The notes: generated by a model not told the origin, from the sequence alone. 64,000 bases of DNA from Marixanthomonas sp963974425 (GCF_963974425.1 NZ_CAXBCK010000015.1:1-64000), one strand, 5' to 3'; shown: positions 55,449-63,756, counted from the stretch's first letter. A program made the numbers and translations.

Positions 55449-55513
55449 CACAACAATCTGTATAGTGCATAGCACCCTGCGGGATGCTACGACACCATAC
55501 AGTAAACGTTGTG
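55449..55513. repeat. nested palindrome between the STAND and AIPR genes
   Basis: Five ordered inverted arm pairs: CACAAC/GTTGTG, CTGTAT/ATACAG, GTG/CAC, TAGCA/TGCTA and CCC/GGG around TGC, within 65 nt. The octamer ACGTTGTG (55506-55513) also occurs at 51933-51940 in front of the STAND gene. The form is like an integron attC-type recombination site or a gene-cassette border; it does not match the attC consensus arms. There is no T-run for a terminator. Confidence 0.5.
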
Positions 55514-55530
55514 CCTAATTATAAAAAAAT

Positions 55531-57375
55531 ATGAACTGTAAACTTTTTATTGATAGTTATTTGAATAAAATATCTAAAAAATTCAACATCAACCTAGATG
55601 ATGCGTTTGAAGTTTTTTCTATTTCTGCAATTCTAGACAGAAGTTTTGATGAAGTTTATGACAATATATTAATTAAAGGAAACGAAGACGGTGGTATTGA
55701 TGGAATATTTTTCAGTGAAGATTATGGAAACTATACAATGCATATTTTTCAATGTAAAAATTCAAAAAAAGTTGGACAGAATCAAATAGAAAAGTTTCGA
55801 AATGATTTTAGAGAAATATTTTTCAACGGAAACAAATCAAATAAGCTGCATATATCAGGACTTGACAAGTCAATAGAACGATTTAGCCATATTATTACTT
55901 CTGGTAAAATGATAGATTGTAAGCAATATTTTGTTTACAACGGAAAATATGATGACCCTAAATATGCCTCAAATAAGATATTGACAGATAATTTTCATAT
56001 TGAGGATGAATTTGAAATTTGGGATTCTAATGATTTGTATCAAAAAATAAGGAGATTAGTCACATCTCTTAATAAAAGAAAACAAATCAATTTTATTTTT
56101 AAACCAGAAAACTCGAATATAACTTCGAAAAAAGACAATCAGGGTTTAATTAGTTTTTCTATTTATCAAGTAAAAGCAGCAATTTTCAGAATTCCTGCGA
56201 AACAATTATGTGAATTACTTGACCTTGAGAAATCGAAAAATGACACTTTTGAAAAAATATTTGCAGAAAATATCAGAGGTTTTTTAGGTAAAAAGAATTT
56301 AACCAATGAAAAAATACTTGAAACAATAAATAGTGATAAAAACGTTTATTTTCCTTTCCTGAATAACGGGATAACTATTATCTGCAATGAGTTTACTTTA
56401 CCTTACAATCCGCAGTTAGGTACTTATAATTTACCAACCAAAAATCCTGTAATTGTTAATGGTCTACAAACTACTTATATTCTTTATCAAGAATACTTAA
56501 AAGACGAAAACATACTTGATGATGTTTACATAACTATTCGATTATATGAAACTGAAGACCCTGAACTCGTTGAACTAATTACAGATGCTACCAACACACA
56601 AAGTGCAATTGGATTTAGGGATAAAATTAGTAACAAGAAATTCAATATTTATGCGAAAGAGCTTTTCGAAAATAAAGGGATTGGATATATAACTAAACGA
56701 GGTGAAGTATTTGTAAACAATAGTGATACACTTACCAAAACAATTCACAACACATCCTTAATTCCCTTCTGGTATTCTGCATTTTATGAATCACCACACA
56801 TTGCATTAAGTGCACCAAAACTTATGTATAAAGAGGTTTTTCAAGCAACAAATAAATCGGAACACCAATTATATGAAATTTTAAAAGGTGATATTGATTC
56901 ACCATTCTATAGTCAATTGTTTTTTGTTTATTCCTTAATAGAAATTTTTAAGTCGGAATATAGAAAAAGTCAATACTCTGTAGATTCTGAATTTTCCACA
57001 AAATTTGATAATTTATTAAATGTAGGTGAGGAATATATAGTTTACCTACTTTACAAACTAATCGATGACGAGTTAGAAGGAAACTTTAAACTAGTATCAA
57101 ATGAAGTCATTAACAATGCTATATATGAATTAGTTGAAATAGTTTCAAAAACTAATTATGAACCAAGTAAATTTAGTAATAAAGGAGCTTTTATAAATAG
57201 CATTATAAATACTCATTACCTATCAGGAAACATCAGAGAATTACAAACTCACTTTCGAACGACTGAAAATTATCTAGAACTATTTGATGGTTATAAAAAT
57301 CAATCAGAAATTGTTGAAAAAATAAAAAAGACAAAAGTGAATCTTGATAACATTGAAATTATGACCATCCAATAA
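55531..57375 (+). CDS. AIPR-family abortive infection protein with N-terminal nuclease
   Basis: A 614-aa protein. The N-terminal 1-140 looks like a PD-(D/E)xK nuclease: GGIDGIFF (Asp57) and FQCKNS (Gln74, Lys76). The middle matches the AIPR domain: FPFLNNGITIICNEF, NPVIVNGLQTTYILYQE and ATNTQSAIGFRDKI. AIPR proteins are linked to abortive infection against phage. It is followed after 1 bp by the GAF protein, so the two are almost certainly one transcript. Confidence 0.87.
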   Translation: MNCKLFIDSYLNKISKKFNINLDDAFEVFSISAILDRSFDEVYDNILIKGNEDGGIDGIFFSEDYGNYTMHIFQCKNSKKVGQNQIEKFRNDFREIFFNGNKSNKLHISGLDKSIERFSHIITSGKMIDCKQYFVYNGKYDDPKYASNKILTDNFHIEDEFEIWDSNDLYQKIRRLVTSLNKRKQINFIFKPENSNITSKKDNQGLISFSIYQVKAAIFRIPAKQLCELLDLEKSKNDTFEKIFAENIRGFLGKKNLTNEKILETINSDKNVYFPFLNNGITIICNEFTLPYNPQLGTYNLPTKNPVIVNGLQTTYILYQEYLKDENILDDVYITIRLYETEDPELVELITDATNTQSAIGFRDKISNKKFNIYAKELFENKGIGYITKRGEVFVNNSDTLTKTIHNTSLIPFWYSAFYESPHIALSAPKLMYKEVFQATNKSEHQLYEILKGDIDSPFYSQLFFVYSLIEIFKSEYRKSQYSVDSEFSTKFDNLLNVGEEYIVYLLYKLIDDELEGNFKLVSNEVINNAIYELVEIVSKTNYEPSKFSNKGAFINSIINTHYLSGNIRELQTHFRTTENYLELFDGYKNQSEIVEKIKKTKVNLDNIEIMTIQ

Positions 57376-57376
57376 A

Positions 57377-58123
57377 ATGAAAGATTACATAAGAATAATT
57401 GGATTTAGTTTATTAGCAAGTTTATTAATCTTCATTGGTAAAAATGATTTATTTCTAAATTGGCTTGTTGACAAAAACATTCTTTCATCCAGTTTAGATA
57501 TTGAACGGACTCAACTGATTTGTTTCATTATTGGAATATTTTGGGCTGGTCTTTGGCTACCAATAGAACACTCTCGATTAAAAAGCAAACAATCTGAAAA
57601 GGATAAGCAATTTGTAGAATTGTTAGATTATCATAAATACACTTATTTCGAACTTATTAAGAATAAATTGAAAGAGTATAACGTTTCATATAGCACAAGA
57701 GTTTTCCGTCCTCAAAAAGGAATTGTAGGTTGGTGGAATAGAGAAATTAATAAAAGAACTATATTAGAGCTTATTACTATAGAAGGAATTTCTGATAGAT
57801 TTCATCATAAAACTCTACATTTCGAAATAAATAAGACAGAAATTCAGGGTCTGGTAGGGAAATGCTACAATGATAAAAGATTATGGGTAGATTTAAATTT
57901 AGCAGAAAATGATTACGCATTAACAGACCAACATAGAATTAAAATCGGAAATGTTGAATTTTGTTCTGCTATTCCAATTTTTAATAAAGACCAAACAAAA
58001 GTTAACGCGGTTTTATCGGTTGATTCGCAGACAAAATTTACCTTTAATGAACAAAATCGAACTGATTGGGAACAACATATGATTATTTATGGAGCATTTG
58101 TGGATAAACATACAAATCTTTAA
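57377..58123 (+). CDS. two-TM membrane protein with GAF-like domain
   Basis: A 248-aa protein. TM segments at about 6-22 and 45-63, a short charged linker, then a GAF-like fold (about 90-240): IQGLVGKCYNDKRLWVDLNL and CSAIPIFNKDQTKVNAVLSVDSQT, the latter being the typical GAF ending with a conserved serine-aspartate turn. A membrane-located small-molecule sensor is possible. It lies between AIPR and the 64-aa gene with gaps of 1-2 bp. Confidence 0.7.
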   Translation: MKDYIRIIGFSLLASLLIFIGKNDLFLNWLVDKNILSSSLDIERTQLICFIIGIFWAGLWLPIEHSRLKSKQSEKDKQFVELLDYHKYTYFELIKNKLKEYNVSYSTRVFRPQKGIVGWWNREINKRTILELITIEGISDRFHHKTLHFEINKTEIQGLVGKCYNDKRLWVDLNLAENDYALTDQHRIKIGNVEFCSAIPIFNKDQTKVNAVLSVDSQTKFTFNEQNRTDWEQHMIIYGAFVDKHTNL

Positions 58124-58125
58124 TT

Positions 58126-58320
58126 ATGGCAACTAAAAAGAAAACAACGACTTCAGATCAAACAACATCATCCAAAACAAATGTGCGGGAAATTAGTTTG
58201 AGCGCAAACAAAAAGCGGAAAATTGAAATAGGATTTCGTATAACAGTCAATGAAACAAGAGGAAACTACCTATCTCACGAATTGGAAAAATATAAGAACA
58301 TTAAAGTTTCTTACGACTAA
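58126..58320 (+). CDS. 64-aa hypothetical protein of the AIPR operon
   Basis: Not recognised. A charged, K/T/S-rich N-terminus is followed by REISLSANKKRKIEIGFRITVNETRGNYLSHELEKYKNIKVSYD. It starts 2 bp after the GAF gene. It stops next to the intron-like remnant, so a truncated C-terminus is possible. It may be a small partner of the AIPR/GAF pair. Confidence 0.6.
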   Translation: MATKKKTTTSDQTTSSKTNVREISLSANKKRKIEIGFRITVNETRGNYLSHELEKYKNIKVSYD

Positions 58321-58735
58321 AAAAACTACTGGCAATCGAGTGATGGCTCCCCCATTAAATGACGGAGTGCACCGCTCACCCCCTACATATGGGTCGAGTA
58401 TACGGCGGTTCATGACCCATCTTTCCAGTCGCTCTTTACACCAATTGAAACTATTCCCTACCTTACGAGTAGGATACAGGTCTTCGTGGGAATCGATCAC
58501 CCAGTCAACGAAAATCAATGCTCCCATTCTAATTTCTGGGAGAATTATGTTCAATACTTCTCCACTTGTGAGTCCTATGTAGTGTTTCTGCACCTAGTTA
58601 CCAGTGGGCGCTATATCCTCAGCTGACTTCTCCGTTTTATCAACTCGTGATTATGGAGACCTCACCAGGAAAGAATATCCTCTTTATCTTGATTCCTCCC
58701 AGATCTAATTTGGTATTGATGTATAGTTAATTAAA
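58321..58735 (-). mobile_element. probable decayed group II intron 3' region, no ORF
   Basis: A stretch of clearly higher GC than its surroundings. On the minus strand there is a domain V-like 34-nt hairpin (near 58379-58412) with an ACCGCCGTATAC left side and a GGGGGT right side, followed by stem-forming sequence ending near CACTCGATT. Farther 5' is GGAGAAGTCAGCTGAGG, a motif I associate with sequence near intron-encoded reverse transcriptases. The reverse transcriptase gene itself is absent. The match is from memory of intron structure, and the catalytic stem has mismatches, so it is inactive if real. Confidence 0.4.
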
Positions 58736-58816
58736 ACTTGGAAATAAGCAGATAGTTAACTTTGCATTGAATTATAGGTATTTGAACATTTAGGATGTTA
58801 AAAAATGTTAAAGTTT

Positions 58817-58832
58817 TACCTATGTTGTACCT
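58817..58832 (+). repeat. probable integrase arm-type site, right
   Basis: TACCTATGTTGTACCT, identical to 31683-31698 and in the same orientation; 48 bp inside the right att core. Confidence 0.5.
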
Positions 58833-58836
58833 GACA

Positions 58837-58870
58837 TAAAAAAAGCAGTTACAAATAAATGTAACTGCTT
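58837..58870 (-). terminator. tRNA-Met terminator (island-borne copy)
   Basis: Stem AAGCAGTTACA / TGTAACTGCTT around AATAAA with a T-run on the minus strand. It differs from the left copy by two base pairs changed on both sides of the stem. Confidence 0.8.
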
Positions 58871-58879
58871 GATTATCAA

Positions 58880-58922
58880 GTAGCGAGATGGGGACTTGAA
58901 CCCCAGACCTCCGGGTTATGAA
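58880..58922. repeat. right attachment site (inside the intact tRNA-Met)
   Basis: 43 bp identical to 31530-31572. It forms the 3' half of the intact tRNA-Met. Confidence 0.93.
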
Positions 58923-58954
58923 TCCGACGCTCTAACCACCTGAGCTACCTCGCC
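58881..58954 (-). tRNA. tRNA-Met (anticodon CAU)
   Basis: Minus-strand 74-nt cloverleaf: acceptor GGCGAGG with TCTCGCT, D-stem GCTC/GAGC, anticodon loop TTCATAA, T-arm TGGGG TTCAAGT CCCCA, discriminator A, no encoded CCA. The anticodon stem has one A-C mismatch at the loop end. Elongator Met is the simplest call; a tRNA-Ile with lysidine-modified CAU cannot be ruled out from sequence. The 3' half comes from the island. Confidence 0.92.
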
Positions 58955-59077
58955 GCATTTTGCGAGTGCAAATATAGAAACAATAACCATTGAAAAAAAC
59001 CAAAAATTAAATTAATTTCTTTTTTTTAAAGCCTATTTCAAACTAAGTGGTTCTTGCTAATAAACTTTTTAAGTTTA

Positions 59078-59536
59078 TTAGGATGTAAAACTCATTTTTA
59101 ATTGGTCTTCAGTTTCAAATAATTTTGTGTAATCCATCACAATTTCAATATTATCGAGCACACACAAATACTCCACAACAGCACAAAGGCCTTTAAAAAG
59201 TGTTTCTTTTGAAGTCGGATTTTTAGGTTTTGTTCCTTTTCGGTTTAATGGAACTGAAAATCCGCAACCTTTTAAAAAAGTTGCTTCTATTTCCAGTAAT
59301 TGTTGGGGTGTGTAACCATTAACAGAACGGCCTAAGCGTTGATGGACCAAACCTACATAGTTTAATTCTAGCGATCCATGGACATCACTGAAGTGTTTCC
59401 AGCTATCTTTATTATCACAAATATTACCCACGGCACATTGTAAACAACACTCCGGATTCAATGTGTTATTATGAAAAGCATTATACAATTTTGAAAGTGC
59501 ATTTTCTAGGCGCTGTGAAGTATTCATACTATTCAA
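59078..59536 (-). CDS. cysteine-containing conserved Bacteroidota protein
   Basis: A 152-aa protein with the cysteine cluster NPECCLQCAVGNICDN near residues 28-41 and conserved KHFSDVHGSLELNYVGLVHQRLGRSVNGYTPQQLLEIEATFLKGCGF. Homologues are sometimes labelled Na+-translocating NADH-quinone reductase subunit F, but neither a ferredoxin nor an FAD domain is visible, so I do not support that name. Could bind metal. It is 123 bp to the right of the tRNA, in unbroken chromosomal context. Confidence 0.75.
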   Translation of the reverse strand: MNSMNTSQRLENALSKLYNAFHNNTLNPECCLQCAVGNICDNKDSWKHFSDVHGSLELNYVGLVHQRLGRSVNGYTPQQLLEIEATFLKGCGFSVPLNRKGTKPKNPTSKETLFKGLCAVVEYLCVLDNIEIVMDYTKLFETEDQLKMSFTS

Positions 59537-59727
59537 TATTTTTCATGTTACTGCTATCTCACTTAAAATTAATGAAATATAGAACACATCCTATCTATTT
59601 TAGCAAATTTTATTGAAAACAATAGTTTTCAATAAAATTCCCATAAGATGTGAATTAAGGATAATTTAATACGTTGAAAAAATATTCTTCTTTTAAAACT
59701 TATATCTTCGCGTCAAAACTAAGTACT

Positions 59728-60387
59728 ATGCTACAAGCTGTTTTATTTGATATGGATGGAGTAATTATTGATACCGAACCACTTCATAAAAAAGCCTATT
59801 TTAGTATGTTCAACGATTTTAATATTGATGTTTCTGAAGAAATGTACAATTCATACACAGGACAATCTACTATTAACATTTGTAAACAACTTTGCGATCA
59901 TTTTTCACTTTCAGAAGCTCCTGAAACATTAATGGCTATTAAACGAAAGCATTTTAAGCACCTATTTGCTACAGACAGTGATTTGGATCTTTTAGATGGA
60001 GTACTAGATTTAATCAAAGACTATTATAATAATAGCCTCACATTGATTCTTGCCTCATCAGCATCTATGCCCAACATCAACCGTATTTTTGAACGGTTTA
60101 ACTTAAATCAATATTTTAAGGCTAAATTTAGCGGAGCTGATTTAAAAGAATCAAAACCACATCCTGAAATTTTTATTAAAGCTGCTGAAGCTTCTGGTTA
60201 CTCAAAAGAAGAATGCATGGTGATTGAAGACTCAACTAACGGAATTGCCGCCGCAAAAGCTGCAGGTATTTTCTGTGTAGGTTACAATAGTTTGCATTCA
60301 AAAGATCAAGATTACTCTAAAGCAGATGTTGTAGTTTCTAATTTTGAAGCTGTTTCTTATCAAGTTATTAAGGAGCATTTTGAGTAG
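59728..60387 (+). CDS. HAD hydrolase, beta-phosphoglucomutase-like
   Basis: A 219-aa HAD superfamily phosphatase/mutase. Motif I FDMDGVIIDTEP at residues 7-18, LASSAS (motif II), SKPHPEIF (motif III Lys) and VIEDSTNGIAAAKAAG (motif IV). The ATG at 59728 is chosen. A longer frame from TTG 59674 crosses a probable -7 element (TATCTTCG, 59703-59710) and adds a non-conserved leader. Substrate: probably a sugar phosphate; not settled. Confidence 0.88.
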   Translation: MLQAVLFDMDGVIIDTEPLHKKAYFSMFNDFNIDVSEEMYNSYTGQSTINICKQLCDHFSLSEAPETLMAIKRKHFKHLFATDSDLDLLDGVLDLIKDYYNNSLTLILASSASMPNINRIFERFNLNQYFKAKFSGADLKESKPHPEIFIKAAEASGYSKEECMVIEDSTNGIAAAKAAGIFCVGYNSLHSKDQDYSKADVVVSNFEAVSYQVIKEHFE

Positions 60388-60449
60388 TTTTTACTCGGAA
60401 AACAGTTAATAACTATCTATAAATATGATCTTTAGCATGTAATCGACAA

Positions 60450-61820
60450 TTACATCAACTTAGCTCGCAACTCTGTAAACGAAACCGCATCTTGTTCTCC
60501 GCTTTTCATATGTTTAAGCGTATATGTTTCAGCTTGTATTTCGTTTCCGCCGGCTAAAACTGTATAGGGTATATTGCGTTTATCTGCATAACTCATTTGT
60601 TTGCCCATTTTTGTAGCATCTGGGTATAGTTCAGCAGTAATACCCTCTTTTCTAAGTTTTGCAACGGCTTTCATAGCATACAATGCTTCTTCTTCACCAA
60701 AATTGATAAAAAGGACTTTTGTATTAGCAGAAACCGTTTCAGGAAACAAACCTAACTCTTCTAACACTAAGTAAATTCGATCTAACCCAAATGAAATACC
60801 TACGCCACTCATATTTTTGAGTCCGAAAATGCCAGTTAAGTCATCGTAGCGACCACCGCCGCCAATGCTTCCCATCTTTACTTGTTCGGGGGCAGCGACT
60901 TCAAAAATGGCTCCCGTATAGTAGTTTAAGCCACGAGCTAAAGTTACATCAATTTCTAAGGTTGCGGTTTGTAAACCAATTTCCGAAATAGTATTTACGA
61001 TAAACTCCAATTCGTTAACACCTTGCATTCCTGTTTCAGAAGAAGCAAGTAAGTCTTTTAATAAATTTAGTTTTTCCGAAGCTGTTCCACTTACTTGAAA
61101 CAACGGTTGTAGTTTTTCTATAGCATCTTCAGAAATGCTTTTTTCGCGCATTTCTTTTTTAACGCCGTCCTCCCCTATTTTATCTAGTTTGTCCAAAGCA
61201 ACGGTAAAGTCGATTAATTTATCTTCGGCGCCTATTACTTCGGCAATTCCGCTTAATACTTTACGGTTGTTCATTTTAATGGTAACACCTTCCAAGTTCA
61301 ATTTGTTGAACACAGCATCGTACAGTTGTACAAACTCCACCTCTTGCCAAAGCGATTTACTCCCTACCACATCGGCATCACACTGAAAAAACTCTCTGAA
61401 CCGCCCTTTTTGAGGTCTATCAGCTCGCCAAACCGGCTGAATTTGATAGCGTTTAAACGGAAAATCAATTTCGTTTTGGTGTTGTACTACGTAACGAGCA
61501 AATGGAACTGTAAGATCATATCGCAGCGCTTTTTCTGAAATTTTAGGGGTTAATTTACCACTATCTTTTTCAGAATATAATGTATCGTCCACTTTCCGAA
61601 GAAAATCACCACTATTCAAAATTTTAAAAATCAAACGATCTCCTTCATCACCATATTTTCCCATTAGCGTATTGCTATTTTCAAACGAGGGTGTTTCAAT
61701 GGGTTGAAAACCATAGGTAGTGAAACAACTTTTTATCGTATTCATAATATAGTTGCGCTTTACTACTTCAGCAGGTGAAAAATCGCGGGTTCCTTTGGGT
61801 ATAGATGGTTTTTGAGCCAC
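60450..61820 (-). CDS. hisS: histidyl-tRNA synthetase
   Basis: A class II aminoacyl-tRNA synthetase of 456 aa from the GTG at 61818-61820, giving the usual (M)AQKPSIPKGTRDFSP start. A longer frame from a TTG at 61866-61868 adds 16 residues but places the start inside a probable TTTG -7 promoter motif. Motifs: class II motif 2 QPVWRADRPQKGRFREFFQCDADVVG, histidine-binding ARGLNYYTGAIFEV, and motif 3 GVGISFGLDRIYLVL. The C-terminal anticodon-binding domain is complete. Confidence 0.95.
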   Translation of the reverse strand: MAQKPSIPKGTRDFSPAEVVKRNYIMNTIKSCFTTYGFQPIETPSFENSNTLMGKYGDEGDRLIFKILNSGDFLRKVDDTLYSEKDSGKLTPKISEKALRYDLTVPFARYVVQHQNEIDFPFKRYQIQPVWRADRPQKGRFREFFQCDADVVGSKSLWQEVEFVQLYDAVFNKLNLEGVTIKMNNRKVLSGIAEVIGAEDKLIDFTVALDKLDKIGEDGVKKEMREKSISEDAIEKLQPLFQVSGTASEKLNLLKDLLASSETGMQGVNELEFIVNTISEIGLQTATLEIDVTLARGLNYYTGAIFEVAAPEQVKMGSIGGGGRYDDLTGIFGLKNMSGVGISFGLDRIYLVLEELGLFPETVSANTKVLFINFGEEEALYAMKAVAKLRKEGITAELYPDATKMGKQMSYADKRNIPYTVLAGGNEIQAETYTLKHMKSGEQDAVSFTELRAKLM

Positions 61821-61942
61821 GTTGTATGGTTTAAAATGTAAGGTTCTATTTATAATTTCGAGTTGCAAATATCTTAAATTATTAGCTAACTTGTAACTTT
61901 AACGACTGTTATTAGTCTAATGGGTAACCTTAATTTGTAACT

Positions 61943-63184
61943 ATGTTTTCATTGTTTCGCGAAAATGTTCGTATTGCCTTAGATTCTATTAGAAGTCAAT
62001 TGCTGCGAACCATTCTCACCGTTGTTATTATAGCAATTGGTATTTGGGCGTTGGTGGGTATTTTAAGCGCTGTTAAAGTGCTTGAAAACACCATTGCAGA
62101 CAACTTTGCTTCGATGGGAGCCAATACGTTTAACGTACAACGTTATGAGTTGGAAGTGCAAAGTCAACGTGGCGGGGAACGCAAAAAGATAAACCCTATT
62201 ATTAGTTACAACGATGTTAGGGAGTTTGTAGATAAATATAATTATCCTTTAACTCAAACTGCAATATCATTTAGAGGAACTGCAGGTGCTGAAGTAAAGT
62301 ATGAAAGCGAAAAGACCGACCCTGAAGTTCAAGTGTATGGTGTTAATGAGCATTACTTATTAAATACTGGAACCGAAGTAGAGCGTGGTCGAAATTTCAC
62401 CTTTTTTGATGTTCAGAATAATAATAAAGTATGTTTATTGGGTTCAGATTTTCTGAAAAACTTATTTGGCAATGAAAATCCTTTAAATAAAACCGTGAGT
62501 ATTCGAGGGGTTAAGTTTAAAGTGATAGGTGTGTTAGAATCTAAAGGATCTACCTTTGGGAACAATCAAGACTTAAAGGTGTTAATCCCCATTCAGGTGG
62601 CACGAGGTATTTTTACCGACCCAAATATTAACTATAATATTAGCGTGCGCGTGGACAATAAAGAAATCATGCAAGGCGCACAAGATGAAGCAATTATTAC
62701 TTTCAGAAATATTCGCGGTTTAAACCCTGTGGAAGAAAACAATTTTGGTTTGTTACGTAGTGATGATTTATTGAATCAAATTGCTGAAATAGGACTTTAT
62801 ATGTCAACAGCAGCTTGGATTATTAGTATCATTACTATTTTAGGATCATCGATAGCGTTGATGAATATCATGCTCGTATCGGTTACCGAGCGTACCCGTG
62901 AAATTGGTGTCCGAAAAGCATTAGGAGCCAAGCGTTCTACAATATCCACTCAGTTTTTTATGGAAACCATTGTTATTGGTCAATTTGGAAGTGTTCTCGG
63001 TATTCTTTTAGGTATCCTTACCGGTTTTGTATTTGCAAAAGCCTTTGATTTTGACTTTTCATTACCCTGGACAGCTATCATTTGGGCTACTATTATCACA
63101 TTTATCGTAGCCGTTATTGCAGGTTCATACCCAGCAACCAAAGCAGCGAAATTAGATCCTATTGAGAGTTTACGATATGAATAA
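61943..63184 (+). CDS. MacB/FtsX-type ABC transporter permease
   Basis: A 413-aa inner-membrane permease: TM1 at about 20-45 (LLRTILTVVIIAIGIWALVGI), a periplasmic MacB-PCD domain (about 50-270), then three C-terminal TMs of the FtsX type with SSIALMNIMLVSVTERTREIGVRKALGAKRSTISTQFFMETIVIG, a family signature. No ATPase gene adjoins it in the window, so the partner is encoded elsewhere. Lipoprotein, macrolide or peptide export are all possible. Confidence 0.9.
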   Translation: MFSLFRENVRIALDSIRSQLLRTILTVVIIAIGIWALVGILSAVKVLENTIADNFASMGANTFNVQRYELEVQSQRGGERKKINPIISYNDVREFVDKYNYPLTQTAISFRGTAGAEVKYESEKTDPEVQVYGVNEHYLLNTGTEVERGRNFTFFDVQNNNKVCLLGSDFLKNLFGNENPLNKTVSIRGVKFKVIGVLESKGSTFGNNQDLKVLIPIQVARGIFTDPNINYNISVRVDNKEIMQGAQDEAIITFRNIRGLNPVEENNFGLLRSDDLLNQIAEIGLYMSTAAWIISIITILGSSIALMNIMLVSVTERTREIGVRKALGAKRSTISTQFFMETIVIGQFGSVLGILLGILTGFVFAKAFDFDFSLPWTAIIWATIITFIVAVIAGSYPATKAAKLDPIESLRYE

Positions 63185-63189
63185 GGGAG

Positions 63190-63268
63190 CTTTCCGGTTC
63201 CGCTAAGGGCAAGTATTTGGCAGGGTGTTCGATACGTTTCTCGTTCCTCGAAACACTCAGCCACTTAC
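63190..63268. repeat. possible flavobacterial intergenic repeat
   Basis: Contains GTTTCTCGTTCCTCGAAAC, with GTTTC/GAAAC arms, and GTGTTCGA/TCGAAACAC outside it. GC is higher than the surroundings. It is similar in kind to dispersed intergenic repeats of flavobacteria, but no second copy is in this window. Confidence 0.35.
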
Positions 63269-63276
63269 TTAAAAAA

Positions 63277-63756
63277 TTATGAAATTTTATCTAAAATATC
63301 TTCAAAAAAACGAAATAACTCTCCTTTTGTAATGATAGAGCCTTGTTTTATCAATTTAAAAATATCTGCACTTCTATCGTTTGAAAATTGTTTGTTTGCT
63401 GTATAAAACTCAACTTCATCTGTCATAAAGTTCTCTTGAAGCCAAGCGTAGCCATCGGCAGTTGTAATGTCTTTCGTTTTATCCATTACTTTAACTGATA
63501 TAAGTTGCATTTGTTCTGCTTTAATTTTAAAAAGAAACAACTGCTGTGGTGCCATATTTTCTAGGTATTCTGCTTTTTGCAAAACTCCTTCCCAAACCAA
63601 ATCGCTGAAAACATCTAATTCTTGCTCAGCTACTTCAGGTTTATTTGTTTTTATATCGGCCCATTCTTCTCCAGTAATGGATTGTGTGGCTAAAAAGTTT
63701 ATAAACTCAGTGTGCAGTTCTTCAAATTGCTCTTTTGTAAGGCGTGCGTATTTCAT
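63277..63756 (-). CDS. DUF6495-like conserved protein
   Basis: A 159-aa protein of flavobacterial type: MKYARLTKEQFEELHTEFINFLATQSITGEEW, EVAEQELDVFSDLVWEGVLQKAEYLENMAPQQLFLFK and a C-terminal GSIITKGELFRFFEDIL. I assign DUF6495 from pattern memory. No known function. Cytoplasmic. Confidence 0.75.
   Translation of the reverse strand: MKYARLTKEQFEELHTEFINFLATQSITGEEWADIKTNKPEVAEQELDVFSDLVWEGVLQKAEYLENMAPQQLFLFKIKAEQMQLISVKVMDKTKDITTADGYAWLQENFMTDEVEFYTANKQFSNDRSADIFKLIKQGSIITKGELFRFFEDILDKIS

Larger units (their letters stand above)
31530..58922. mobile_element. 27.35-kb tRNA-Met-integrated defence island
   Basis: Bounded by 43-bp direct repeats of the tRNA-Met 3' half, with a tyrosine integrase at the left end. 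Cargo: AbiE pair, type I restriction-modification with McrBC, M48 peptidase, a membrane protein, an XRE/HEPN module, a nuclease-STAND-HA protein, an AIPR-GAF module and an intron-like remnant. No conjugation, replication or structural phage genes are seen, so mobility would rely on integrase with help from another element. Confidence 0.9.

Noticed and set aside
58270..58593. Long overlapping ORFs on both strands at the right end of the island
   Set aside because: Neither looks like a protein. The open frames come from locally higher GC in what is more likely an RNA-element relic.
31530..58922. CRISPR array or prophage within the island
   Set aside because: No regularly spaced repeats and no capsid, terminase, portal or tail genes were seen.
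59078..59536. Na+-translocating NADH-quinone reductase subunit F
   Set aside because: The protein is too short and shows neither the 2Fe-2S ferredoxin nor the FAD/NAD-binding domain of NqrF.
61821..61868. Longer hisS start at TTG
   Set aside because: It overlaps a probable promoter -7 element, and the leader is not typical; the GTG at 61820 gives the usual AQKPSIPKGTRDFSP start.
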